A stretch of 64,000 nucleotides of DNA. Origin: Azophilus sp026709365 (GTDB lineage: Bacteria > Pseudomonadota > Gammaproteobacteria > Pseudomonadales > Azotimanducaceae). The notes beneath the pieces are model-generated. The model searched no databases. It saw nothing but the letters and a program-made list of their open reading frames with translations, and was not told where the DNA came from. Shown piece after piece: positions 37,208 through 47,654 of this stretch. Both the position numbers and the translations under genes were made by a program. The stretch is from positions 3,844,001 to 3,908,000 of the forward strand of contig OZ241345.1 of assembly GCA_965200175.1 (NCBI GenBank), given 5' to 3'. Position 1 is the stretch's first letter, and the number at the start of each line of letters is the position of its first letter.

Positions 37208-37879
37208 ATGGCCGATCAACTGGATTCACGACCTGTCTTCATCATCGTGATGGGATGCAACGGGGCGGGAAAGAGCGCTTGGAAACGGGGAAACTACGAC
37301 CGATTGCCCGACCGCTTCTTCGATCAGGACTCGATCGCTGGCGGGATCGGCGACTGGAACAGCGAGGAGGCCCGCGAGCGTACCAAGATAATTTTCGAGG
37401 CGGAAGTCGCTGAGGCGATCAGGTATCGGCTGAGTTTCGGTGTTGAAAGCACCTTCTCCGGCAGGCCGGGGCCGGCAATGGTCGAGCGCGTTCGGCGAGC
37501 CGGCTACCGAGTGGAGGGAATCTACCTCGGCACCGAGTCGCCAGCCATCAACGTCGCGAGAATAGAAAAGCGAGTCTTGGAAAACACGGGGCACCGGGTT
37601 GATCCCGAGAGGGTGCCGGAACGGTACAGATGGTCACTATCCAACCTTCGGCGATGGGTCGCCGAATTCGACCAACTAGAGCTCTTGGACAACTCGCGAG
37701 ACGATGTTCTGGGAATCCCCGACCCCACGGAACTCTGCTGCCTCGAAAAAGGCAGGTCCGTGTCCAGAGTCGAGGCCGAAGACATGCCTGCGTGGTGTGC
37801 GGACTTGCTCTTCAAGGTCGAGCGGTCCCTCGCCGAGAGGCGTCTGCTTAGCGAGAGGCGGCAAACCGCCAACGAGTGA
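37208..37879 (+). CDS. Zeta-toxin-like P-loop kinase
   Basis: About 223 residues from ATG 37208. FIIVMGCNGAGKSAWKRG is a Walker A loop at the N-terminus; FFDQDSIAGGIG and GVESTFSGRPGPAMVERVRR match the substrate-binding parts of zeta-toxin/polynucleotide-kinase-like proteins, and NVARIEKRVLENTGHRV is the usual helical lid. Zeta toxins phosphorylate UDP-activated amino sugars; members without an epsilon antitoxin may have other substrates. No antitoxin gene is adjacent. Family placement is good, biological role unknown. Confidence 0.75.
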   Translation: MADQLDSRPVFIIVMGCNGAGKSAWKRGNYDRLPDRFFDQDSIAGGIGDWNSEEARERTKIIFEAEVAEAIRYRLSFGVESTFSGRPGPAMVERVRRAGYRVEGIYLGTESPAINVARIEKRVLENTGHRVDPERVPERYRWSLSNLRRWVAEFDQLELLDNSRDDVLGIPDPTELCCLEKGRSVSRVEAEDMPAWCADLLFKVERSLAERRLLSERRQTANE

Positions 37880-37897
37880 AAACGCCCGTCCAGGCAG

Positions 37898-38326
37898 TCA
37901 CTCCCTCGTCAAGAGAGCGATCTTCTGAATCAACGGCAGGCGCACCGCATTGACGTCGCTCAAGGGCGCTGCCCGGTACTGGCCAACCTCGTCCGCCGTG
38001 TAGGGCCGGAAGTCCTGGGGCAGTTGCGCGGCGCTGATTTCGAGAAGCATCCAGTTGAGCAGCTCGGCAAGGGCCGCATCGCCGAGGGCGGCGTTGGCCG
38101 AACCCGGCACCTGCACCAGAAACGCCCGGCCGCCCGGCACTTTGAGGAAGTTGCCTACGAAGTTCCGCATTTGCGGAATGTCGCCCACGCCGGAACCGTC
38201 CGGCAGGTGGCAGCCCTGGCAGTTCAGCATGTAGTTGACGCGCGCCCGGTCGGCATTGACCTCGGCGCCGTCCGCGGCAGCGGATGCGGTGGCCAACGCC
38301 AGCCCGAAAAGCGCCCAAGTCCTCAC
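37898..38326 (-). CDS. Periplasmic monohaem cytochrome c
   Basis: 142 residues with signal peptide (MRTWALFGLALATASAAADG) and one haem-binding motif CQGCH (36-40), in the form LNCQGCHLPDGSG; an axial Met is likely in IPQMRNF or later. It is the last gene of the mau block, 42 bp after mauA, so it is the likely electron acceptor or a partner that carries electrons from the TTQ enzyme towards the respiratory chain. In classical methylamine-utilising bacteria this role is played by amicyanin and cytochrome c-551i. It is not MauG, which has two haems and about 350 residues. Confidence 0.85.
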   Translation of the reverse strand: MRTWALFGLALATASAAADGAEVNADRARVNYMLNCQGCHLPDGSGVGDIPQMRNFVGNFLKVPGGRAFLVQVPGSANAALGDAALAELLNWMLLEISAAQLPQDFRPYTADEVGQYRAAPLSDVNAVRLPLIQKIALLTRE

Positions 38327-38368
38327 GGCAGCTTTTTTTCCACGCCTTCGGTCCGATGCATCGCCCGG

Positions 38369-38911
38369 TTAGTCCATGCCTTGGGCGATGATGACGGCCG
38401 TGGAGCAGTGGTACACCGCCGACTGGGTGCCCAAGCACCAGTTGATGTCGTTGTTCTTCTGCGGCACATACATGGGCAGGTCGCCTTCGTTGCGGTTGCA
38501 CAGGCACTGCCCGCAGCCTGTTCTGCCGCAGCAGTCGTTGTAGGAGATGACGTAGCTCTTGCCGTCCGCCGGGTTGCGGCAGGTGCCAATCCATGTGATC
38601 GGCGACATTTCCGTGCCCGGCGGACAGGCGTTCTCGCTGCCGCCGCAGCAACTGCACAGGAAGCCGTCGATGGCGCAGTAGCGCCAGTAGCCGCAGGATT
38701 CGGGATCGCCCTCCTCCGGCACGCCAGTGGCGGCCGGCACCCCGCTCGCGGCCTGCGCCCGGGCGACGGGCAGCAGGGGCAGCACGGCGCCGCCCACCAA
38801 GGCGCCGCCCAAGGCTTTTAGCCAGCCCCGGCGACTGCTGCCCCGGGCAATGCCTCGAGCGCGGCGCTCGGTCCAATGGTCGATGGCGTCGGTGATTCGA
38901 CTGAGGTTCAT
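38369..38911 (-). CDS. mauA: Methylamine/aralkylamine dehydrogenase light chain
   Basis: 180 residues. A twin-arginine-like signal (SSRRGWLKALGGALVGGAVL) fits the known Tat export of MauA. The mature part is cysteine-rich (ESCGYWRYCAIDGFLCSCC, YNDCCGRTGCGQC) as in MADH light chains with six disulfides. The two tryptophans that form TTQ are recognisable as Trp107 (PITWIGTC) and Trp158 (NDINWCLG), spaced 51 residues as in known enzymes, and Asp126 is the active-site Asp. It overlaps mauD by 4 bp. Whether the substrate is methylamine or an aromatic amine cannot be decided from sequence. Confidence 0.92.
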   Translation of the reverse strand: MNLSRITDAIDHWTERRARGIARGSSRRGWLKALGGALVGGAVLPLLPVARAQAASGVPAATGVPEEGDPESCGYWRYCAIDGFLCSCCGGSENACPPGTEMSPITWIGTCRNPADGKSYVISYNDCCGRTGCGQCLCNRNEGDLPMYVPQKNNDINWCLGTQSAVYHCSTAVIIAQGMD

Positions 38912-39543
38912 GTGTGCGTCCCTCCCGCCGGAACTTCGGCTTCGTAGTGCTGCATGTAGTGCTGAATCGATGGCGCCTGCCGCTCCTTGGCTTCAAACAG
39001 GCTCTCCAAGTGTTCGCGGGAGTTGACCAAGCCTAGGGAGGCGATGCGTCCCCGCTCATCAATCAACACCGCATAAGGCAGCTTCCCGACGCCGTAGGAT
39101 CGGCCGAGGCTCTCCGACAGGACATAGGGAAACTCGCCGATGCCCTGCTCGGCCACGTAGGCCTGGTGCTCAGCGGCGCTGCCGCCATCGCTGGCCAGCA
39201 CGATGTCCACCCAGGATTCCGACTTGGCCACCGAGCGCAGCACCGGCAACAGGGTCTTGCACACCGGGCAGTCGGGGGCCAGAAAGAAGATCAGCGTGGC
39301 GCGCGGCCAGACGCCGGACTCCGGTTCACCGCCCAAGGCCAGTGCGGCACCGTTCAAGGCCTCGGCGGTGATCTCCGGGGCCGGATCGCCCGGTTTCAGC
39401 ACCTCGTTGACCATCAACGCGCCCGCCGGCGCGATTCGTGCAAACAAGGTCCCCACTTGGCGGGCCAGCGCATAGACCAGGACCGCCAGCAGAATCAGGC
39501 CTGCCCAGAGGGCCAGGTTGGAGGCGATGAGGAGCTCATCCAT
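38908..39543 (-). CDS. mauD: MauD, thioredoxin-like biogenesis protein
   Basis: 211 residues with one N-terminal membrane segment (LALWAGLILLAVLVYAL) and a periplasmic thioredoxin fold. The redox site is LAPDCPVCKTLLPVLRS (Cys92, Cys95), followed by a cis-Pro region (VGKLPYAVLID). MauD is needed to form the disulfides of the light chain. It overlaps mauE by 8 bp and mauA by 4 bp, so expression is tightly coupled. Confidence 0.9.
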   Translation of the reverse strand: MDELLIASNLALWAGLILLAVLVYALARQVGTLFARIAPAGALMVNEVLKPGDPAPEITAEALNGAALALGGEPESGVWPRATLIFFLAPDCPVCKTLLPVLRSVAKSESWVDIVLASDGGSAAEHQAYVAEQGIGEFPYVLSESLGRSYGVGKLPYAVLIDERGRIASLGLVNSREHLESLFEAKERQAPSIQHYMQHYEAEVPAGGTHT

Positions 39544-40075
39544 GAGCGGCTCCCAACTCCGGCGCGCGCCCTTGGTTGGCGAGCAGCTGATTGCCCACTG
39601 CGTAGGCCAGCCAAAGCACGGCGGTCATCAAGGTGGCCAGGATGCCGCCCGCCCAGCCAGTGGCGGCGGACGGAGCCGCCAACCAAGGCGCGCAAGCCAG
39701 CAGCGCCAGCAGGCCATTGCGCAGCAGCAGCCACCCGGAAAGCGGCGTCGCCTCGCCGCCGCAGCCGCAGTCCATAGACGCCCTGCCTCGGCCATAGAGG
39801 TTGAGGGCGATCGCGGCGCCGTACAGCAGCAGCAGGCCGGCGGCTAGGGCCGCGCCCAGCCAACGCCATGCCGGCACGACCAGCATCAAGCAAACCGCCC
39901 ATTCCAAAGCCACGACCACCGATGCGGCGACGGGCACCAGTGGCCGCGGCATGATCCGGTATTGATCCAGAATGCCGCGAAACTCCAGGTGGTTTTTGAC
40001 TTTGTGGACTGCGGCCACAGCGAAGACGCCCGCCAGACCCCAGCTCGCCGCATCGGCCAACACGACAGGCAGCAT
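39536..40075 (-). CDS. mauE: MauE, membrane biogenesis protein
   Basis: 179 residues, four to five membrane helices of the DoxX/MauE fold (VLADAASWGLAGVFAVAAVH, WAVCLMLVVPAWRWLGAALA). A CGCGG motif (MDCGCGGEATPL) provides cysteines that would relay electrons to MauD, comparable to DsbB-like partners. It starts 7 bp after mauB ends and overlaps mauD. MauE is required with MauD for light-chain maturation. Confidence 0.88.
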   Translation of the reverse strand: MLPVVLADAASWGLAGVFAVAAVHKVKNHLEFRGILDQYRIMPRPLVPVAASVVVALEWAVCLMLVVPAWRWLGAALAAGLLLLYGAAIALNLYGRGRASMDCGCGGEATPLSGWLLLRNGLLALLACAPWLAAPSAATGWAGGILATLMTAVLWLAYAVGNQLLANQGRAPELGAAHG

Positions 40076-40082
40076 GGCGAAC

Positions 40083-41249
40083 CTAGCGCACCCCGCGCAC
40101 GATGAAAGGGGTTTGGGTGGAGACGGCGAGCGTCTTGTCCAGCTCCCCGGTGGCGGTGCTGTAGGTCTCCAGTTGGAGTTCGCCGTTGGTCACCACCAGC
40201 AGGGGCTGCTCGGCGTTGGAGACCCCTACCGAAATCCCCCAGTTGGGCAGGGGGATGCGCATGATTCGCTCTTTTGCAGCCGCATTGAAGACCCAAACCT
40301 CGCCGCCGCCGTCCTTGTGGCTGCCATCGGCGCCGTTGGGGTTCATCAGCACGTAGAGGCGGCCAAGATGGTCGGCGGCAACCAGCTGCCAGCCGCCGGG
40401 ACGCCAGCCCGCAGCCTTTTCCTCGGCGCTGGCCAAAGGCCAGCGCTCGCCTGGAACGGCCGCATCGCCGCTTACGTCAACGGGCAGGACATCGCCCTTG
40501 AAGGTCGGAAAGTAGGCCACGCCGCCGGTGATGCCGGCCTTCTCGAACATGGGGTCTGATTCGTCGGCGAAGGCCGCGGCGCTGCGCACCGAAGCGGCGC
40601 TCGCTCCGCCATCGCTCAAGGTGGTGGTCAGGAAGGCCCCGTCGCTGCACAGCGACGTGACCCCCGAATTGCCCGTGGGAATCGCCAGGGAGCAGCCCGC
40701 GATGCCATGCTCGGCAACGAACTCGCGCTTCTCCAAATCGACCACGGTGAGGGACTGGCCGGGCGTGAAGTTGTACACCACCAGCAGCTCGCCCCCGGCC
40801 ACCAGCGCGGTTGCCAAGCGCTCCGGCATCGAGGACAGCTTGCGCGGCGGGATGATGATCTCGCCGCTGACCGCCAGGTTCTCCGCGTCATAGATGGTGA
40901 CCACGTCGGTGCGCTCGCCGCCCCGCCCGCCTCGGGAGAAGAAGGACTCGATCACGTAGTGCTCGCCGCGGGCCGCGCTTTGCTCGTAGTGGGCGATGAA
41001 ATCGGCCGACAGCAGCCCCCGCACCTGGCCTCCCACCGTGTCGGCTTGCGGATCGACGAACAGGTAGCGGCCCTCGCGCATGTGGAAGAAGGCCGCATCG
41101 TGCACCACCAGCCAGTGGTCCGGATAGGCCGGCGGCAAGCTGAAGTTGACGTTCGTCGGTTCCGCCGCAAACTCAGCGGCTGCCGCGCTCATCGCCAGCC
41201 CGGCAGCCACGCCGCCCAGCCAAGTGCCTTTAATCAGCCAATCCTTCAT
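40083..41249 (-). CDS. mauB: Amine dehydrogenase heavy chain (MauB-like)
   Basis: About 388 residues from ATG 41249, chosen because MKDWLIKGTWLGGVAAGLAM forms a signal peptide with cleavage after SAAAAEFA; the 16 upstream residues are not part of it. The rest has the seven-bladed propeller pattern of MADH/AADH heavy chains: HWLVVHDAAFFHMREGRYLF, TDVVTIYDAENLAVSGEI, GRLYVLMNPNG..GSHKDGG and VWVFNAAAKERIMRI. It forms the alpha2beta2 periplasmic enzyme with MauA, which oxidises primary amines to aldehyde and ammonia. First gene of the mau part, 44 bp after sqdB. Confidence 0.9.
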   Translation of the reverse strand: MKDWLIKGTWLGGVAAGLAMSAAAAEFAAEPTNVNFSLPPAYPDHWLVVHDAAFFHMREGRYLFVDPQADTVGGQVRGLLSADFIAHYEQSAARGEHYVIESFFSRGGRGGERTDVVTIYDAENLAVSGEIIIPPRKLSSMPERLATALVAGGELLVVYNFTPGQSLTVVDLEKREFVAEHGIAGCSLAIPTGNSGVTSLCSDGAFLTTTLSDGGASAASVRSAAAFADESDPMFEKAGITGGVAYFPTFKGDVLPVDVSGDAAVPGERWPLASAEEKAAGWRPGGWQLVAADHLGRLYVLMNPNGADGSHKDGGGEVWVFNAAAKERIMRIPLPNWGISVGVSNAEQPLLVVTNGELQLETYSTATGELDKTLAVSTQTPFIVRGVR

Positions 41250-41293
41250 GCGAGGTGCCCTCTTGCTTCCATCACGTTCCTTTCCCGTTCCTT

Positions 41294-42529
41294 TCAATAT
41301 CCTGGGGACTCATTGACGCGCTTGGCCCTGCCCAAGCCGGGCTTGCTTGAGCAAGCCTTGGCGATGTCCTGGGTCCATGCGGAGATGCAGGGTATCCGGT
41401 CTCGGTCGCAGCGGTCCGCGTACCGGCCCGCAATCTCGGTGACCTCCCGCAGCAGGCCCTCGCGCAGGGTAGTGGGCTCAAGCCCCAAGCCCAACAGGCC
41501 GTTGTTGGCGGCCTCCAGATCGTTGGCATCGGCCTCCCGGCGCGGGTTGGGCACGTGCTCGATGCGGGCGCCGGTCAGGTTGGACACCAGCCTGGCCAAG
41601 TCGATCAGCCGATGGGTCTCCGTCAGCTGGTTGAGGATCTTCACCCGCTCCCCCGGCGCCGGCGGGTTGGCGATCGCCAGTTCGATGCAGCGCACGGTGT
41701 CCTGAATGTGGATGAAGGCCCGGGTTTGCCCGCCGCTGCCATGCACAGTGAGCGGGTAGTCGATGGCGGCCTGCATGAGGAAGCGGTTGAGCACCGTGCC
41801 GTAGTCGCCGTCGTAGTCGAAGCGGTTGATCAGCCGCTCGTCCAGCCGCGTCTCCCGGGTCTGCGTGCCCCAGACGATGCCTTGGTGCAGGTCGGTGATG
41901 CGCACCTCGTCGTTCTTGTTGTAGAAGGCGAAGAACAATTGGTCCTGCGTCTTGGTGACGTGGTAGATGCTGCCGGGATTGGGCGGATAGAGGATTTCCT
42001 GCTCCACCTCGGCGCCGTCCTCGGCGGTCATCTTGACGCGCAGGTACCCCTCCGGCAGCTTCACGCCCACCGACGAGTAGCCGTACACGCCCATGGTGCC
42101 AAGATGCACCAAGTGAACGTCCTGGCCGCTCTCGACGATGGCGGACAGCAAGTTGTTGGTGGCGCTCAGGTTGTTGGCCACCGTGTAGCGCTTGTGCCAG
42201 GCCGACTTCATCGAGTAAGGCGCCGCCCGCTGCTCGGCAAAGTGAACGATGCTGTCCGGGCGCACCTCGTTGATGAGCTGCACGAGGCGGTCGTACTGCT
42301 CCGCCACGTCCAGCCGCTCGAAGGCAACCGACTTGCCCGTGACCTGGCGCCAAGCCGCCAGACGGACGCTTAGGGGTTGAATGGGGGTGAGGCTGCGCAC
42401 CTCCAGCTCGTTGTCGATGTTGCGCCGGGAGAAGTTGTCAACGATGGTGACCTCATGGCCGCGGGTCGATAGGTGCAGGGCGCTCGGCCAACCGCAGAAG
42501 CCGTCGCCGCCGAGAACAATGACCCTCAT
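41294..42529 (-). CDS. sqdB: UDP-sulfoquinovose synthase
   Basis: About 411 residues from ATG 42529, overlapping the stop of the sqdX-like gene (ATGA). It is a short-chain-dehydrogenase-like NAD enzyme: RVIVLGGDGFCGWPSALHL is the nucleotide loop, HLGTMGVYGYSSVG the catalytic Thr region and YHVTKTQDQLFF the YxxxK motif. QRAAPYSMKSAWHKR and RDRIPCISAWTQDIAK (C-terminal) are characteristic of SQD1/SqdB. The enzyme converts UDP-glucose and sulfite to UDP-sulfoquinovose, the head-group donor of sulfolipid. Confidence 0.92.
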   Translation of the reverse strand: MRVIVLGGDGFCGWPSALHLSTRGHEVTIVDNFSRRNIDNELEVRSLTPIQPLSVRLAAWRQVTGKSVAFERLDVAEQYDRLVQLINEVRPDSIVHFAEQRAAPYSMKSAWHKRYTVANNLSATNNLLSAIVESGQDVHLVHLGTMGVYGYSSVGVKLPEGYLRVKMTAEDGAEVEQEILYPPNPGSIYHVTKTQDQLFFAFYNKNDEVRITDLHQGIVWGTQTRETRLDERLINRFDYDGDYGTVLNRFLMQAAIDYPLTVHGSGGQTRAFIHIQDTVRCIELAIANPPAPGERVKILNQLTETHRLIDLARLVSNLTGARIEHVPNPRREADANDLEAANNGLLGLGLEPTTLREGLLREVTEIAGRYADRCDRDRIPCISAWTQDIAKACSSKPGLGRAKRVNESPGY

Positions 42530-43575
42530 GCCGTCTCTTCCTCCTCTTCCTGCGCCGCTGTCATGGCGCAAGCTCTTGATTCTAACGCAACCAGATTGTT
42601 CAGAAACTGGCGGGCGGACAGATCCCAATCGAAATTCGCCGCATGCGCCAGGCAGGCCTGCGTCGGAACGTTCAGCGCGCCGTCGATGGCGGCGCCCAGG
42701 CTCTCGTGCAGAACGCCGGCGCCGCTGGCGCCGATGACGTCGTTGGGCCCGGGCACTGGATAGGCGGCCACCGGGACGCCGCAGGCCAGCGCTTCCAGCA
42801 TCACCAAGCCCAGCGTGTCGGTTTTGGAGGGAAACACGAACACGTCGGCGGCGCAGTAGTGCGCCGCCAGCGCCTCGCCCATCAGCGGGCCGAGAAAAAC
42901 CGCCTCCGGGAAGCGGCGCTCCAAGGCGGCCCGCGCCGGGCCGTCGCCCACCAGCACCTTGGTGCCGGGCCGGTCAATGCCCAGAAAGGCTTCAATGTTC
43001 TTTTCCACGGCCAGCCGCCCAACGTACATGAGTATCGGGCCGGGCAGCTTCAGGTCGGCAGGCGCAACGGGCCGAAACAGGGCCCTGTCCACCCCCCGAA
43101 TCCAGCGCACCACCGACGGGATGCCGTGCTCGCGAAGCAGCCCATCCAAGGTGGAGGTGGAGCACATGGTGTGTGCGGCAGCATTGTGGAAGCGCCGCAG
43201 CAGCGCGTAGGACCAGCGTTCCGGAAACCCGGCGCGCAGCTTGAGGTAGAGCGGAAACAGGGTGTGGAAGGAGGTGGTGAAGCGCAGATTGCGGCGTCGG
43301 AGCCAATGGCGCGCGCACCAGCCAAGCGGCCCCTCGGTGGCGATGTGCGCGGCGTCCGGCGCAAAGTCTTCGATCAGGCGCCCAACCACGCTCGGCCGCG
43401 TCAGCGCCAGCCTGATCTCCGGGTAGGTCGGGCAGGGGACGGTGCGGAATCGGTCCGGGCCTAGCACCTGCACCTCGTGGCCCATGCCTGCCAGCCGCTC
43501 GCGGGTGGCGGACAGCGCCCGCACGACGCCGTTCAGTTGCGGCAGCCAAGCGTCGCTGACGATCAGAATGCGCAT
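42526..43575 (-). CDS. sqdX: GT4 glycosyltransferase, probable sulfoquinovosyl-diacylglycerol synthase
   Basis: 349 residues of GT-B fold. MRILIVSDAWLPQLNGVVRA at the N-terminus and PKTDTLGLVMLEALACGVPV (E-x7-E region) at the C-terminus are typical of the SqdX/SQD2/MgtA group. GPLGWCARHWLRRR and HTLFPLYLKLR also match that group. Its 4-bp overlap with the UDP-sulfoquinovose synthase gene supports transfer of sulfoquinovose to diacylglycerol. A run of Glu codons ends the protein. Gene name is given by context; a glucuronosyl or mannosyl transfer is the alternative. Confidence 0.8.
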   Translation of the reverse strand: MRILIVSDAWLPQLNGVVRALSATRERLAGMGHEVQVLGPDRFRTVPCPTYPEIRLALTRPSVVGRLIEDFAPDAAHIATEGPLGWCARHWLRRRNLRFTTSFHTLFPLYLKLRAGFPERWSYALLRRFHNAAAHTMCSTSTLDGLLREHGIPSVVRWIRGVDRALFRPVAPADLKLPGPILMYVGRLAVEKNIEAFLGIDRPGTKVLVGDGPARAALERRFPEAVFLGPLMGEALAAHYCAADVFVFPSKTDTLGLVMLEALACGVPVAAYPVPGPNDVIGASGAGVLHESLGAAIDGALNVPTQACLAHAANFDWDLSARQFLNNLVALESRACAMTAAQEEEEETA

Positions 43576-43622
43576 TCAAGGCACTTCGCGCTGTGGATGC
43601 TATCCGGCTCTAGTGAATCGAC

Positions 43623-44494
43623 TCATGGCGATTCCTCCGCAGCCAACTGCTCCCGCGCCCAGTTGATCTGCGCCACTTGCTTGCCGGTGGGTTCCGGGTA
43701 GCTCGGCTCCAGCAAGCCGAGTTCGGTGGCGACTATGGAGGCGACGATCGCCCGCATGGTCCACTTATGGTCTGCGGGAATGAGATACCAAGGGGCGGCG
43801 TCGGTGTGGGTGGCGGTGACAGCCTCCTGGTAGGCGAGCTGATAGTCGTTCCAATGCTGGCGCTCGTTGATGTCGCGGGGATCGAACTTCCAGAGCTTGT
43901 TCGGGTTTTCCAATCGCTTCCACAGCCGCCGCTTCTGCTCATCCTTGGACAGGTTGAGGAAGAACTTGACCACCTTGGTGCCGTTTTCGTCCAGGTGCCG
44001 CTCCAGCGAGCGTATGTCCTGGAAGCGGTTGCGCCAGAAGCGCTCGTCAAAGTCCTGCTGCGGCAGGCGCCGGGCATGGAGGATGTCCGGATGCACCCGC
44101 ACCACCAGAACCTCCTCGTAGTGGGAACGATTGAAAATGCCGATGCGCCCCCGCTCCGGCATGGCCTGCCAATAGCGCCAGAGGTAGTTGTGGTCGATCT
44201 CCTTGTAGGTCGGCTGCCGGAAGTTGAAGACTTGGAAGCCTTGCGGATTGACGCCGCTGGTGACGTGCTTGATGGTGCTGTCCTTGCCCGCCGCATCCAT
44301 GCCCTGAAAGACCATCAGCAGGGAGGTCCGACTTTGCGCGTAGAACCTCTCCTGCAGACCCGAAAGCTCCCCGACGAGCCCCTGCAGGTGGCGCTTGGGA
44401 TCGTCAAACAGGTCAACGCGGGTGGGATAGTCGAAGATCGCCGTGCCCGGCGTGTAGCGAAAGCGGGCCGCGATGCTGTCGCCAGCCGACTGCA

Positions 44495-44495
<1 letters not shown>
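43623..44495 (-). CDS. ppk2: Polyphosphate kinase 2 family protein
   Basis: 290 residues from ATG 44495, which overlaps the stop of the HMGR-mevalonate kinase gene (TGATG). Walker A is VFQGMDAAGKDSTIKHVTSG, the lid-like NRSHYEEVLVVRVHP and the Walker B/second arginine region follow, with FFLNLSKDEQKRRLWKRLEN. This is a one-domain PPK2 that transfers phosphate between polyphosphate and nucleotides (NMP or NDP). It may regenerate nucleoside di- or triphosphates from polyphosphate for the ATP-hungry mevalonate kinases encoded just upstream; that link is inference from gene order. Confidence 0.88.
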
Positions 44496-46715
<2,220 letters not shown>

Positions 46716-46738
<23 letters not shown>

Positions 46739-47654
46739 GGGAAGCAGCCTCCAGGCCCAGAACGGTCAAACCCGCCGCCGTCGCGGCAGTCTCAAAGTCG
46801 GTGAACTGTTCGGGAGACTCAGCAAACGCCGCACCGATGTCCCCGCCGCCAGCACCACAGGGCTTATAGGCAAGCTTATGGACTTTTGCAAGCGATTCCG
46901 CCCGCCGGTGGGCCGCCGTGTAGATGCCCAGGCCAGCGGCCCGGTCAAGGCGCCGCAACGCATCGGCGTAATCGTCGAGCGCCTCCAGGCTCGGCTCTCG
47001 GCATAGGCGTTCGGAGCGCTCGGCGAGCCGGTCCAGCGCCCGGGTGTCGCCAGCGTTCAAGTAGGCGGCAAAGCGGTCGATGTGACGCCCGGTGCTCGCG
47101 CTGGCGCCGGTCCAGACGAAACGGCATTCGGGCAGGGCCGCGGCCAGCGGCTGGGCCTGGCCGTCCTGGAAGCGCAGTGCGCCGCCGAAAAAGGCCGCCG
47201 CCACGTCGATGCCGCTGCCCCGCCCGCCCTGAAACCGACGATGGGCGGCCAACGCCCGCTCATGGCGCGGCGCCTCCCCAAGCCAGCGCGCGCAGGCGCC
47301 TTCAATGGCCACGCTCAAGGCCGCGCTGGAGCCTAGGCCGAGCTTGCGGCCTGCGGAATAGAAGGCATCGGTACTCAGCCGGAAGACGCCTGCGTTGAGG
47401 GCTGTGCCCGTGAAGGTATTAAGCACATGCCACGCCAACAAGGCGGCGGGAGCGTCCTGGGGAGGATTGCGCGGCAGGCTGGGAAACTCCGCCTCGCCGG
47501 CCTCAAAGCCGCTGGCGATGAAGCGGTAGGCAGCGCTGGGCGTGAGTTCGCAGACGGCTTGGCGATCCACCGCCAGAACCACAGCCGGCGCGCCGGTGAG
47601 CACCGCGTACTCCCCCCAAAGCACCGCCTTGCCGGGGGCACGGCCAACGATCAC
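46716..47654 (-). CDS. mvaK2: Phosphomevalonate kinase
   Basis: About 312 residues. The start is the GTG at 47654, which overlaps the decarboxylase stop by 4 bp (GTGA); the frame is open far upstream but that part only mirrors the decarboxylase in another frame. FVIVGRAPGKAVLWGEYAVL is the N-terminal GHMP motif, KLGLGSSAALSVAIEGA the ATP loop, and YKPCGAGGGDIGAAFA motif 3. Gene order (between decarboxylase and mevalonate kinase) supports phosphomevalonate rather than another GHMP substrate. Confidence 0.85.
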
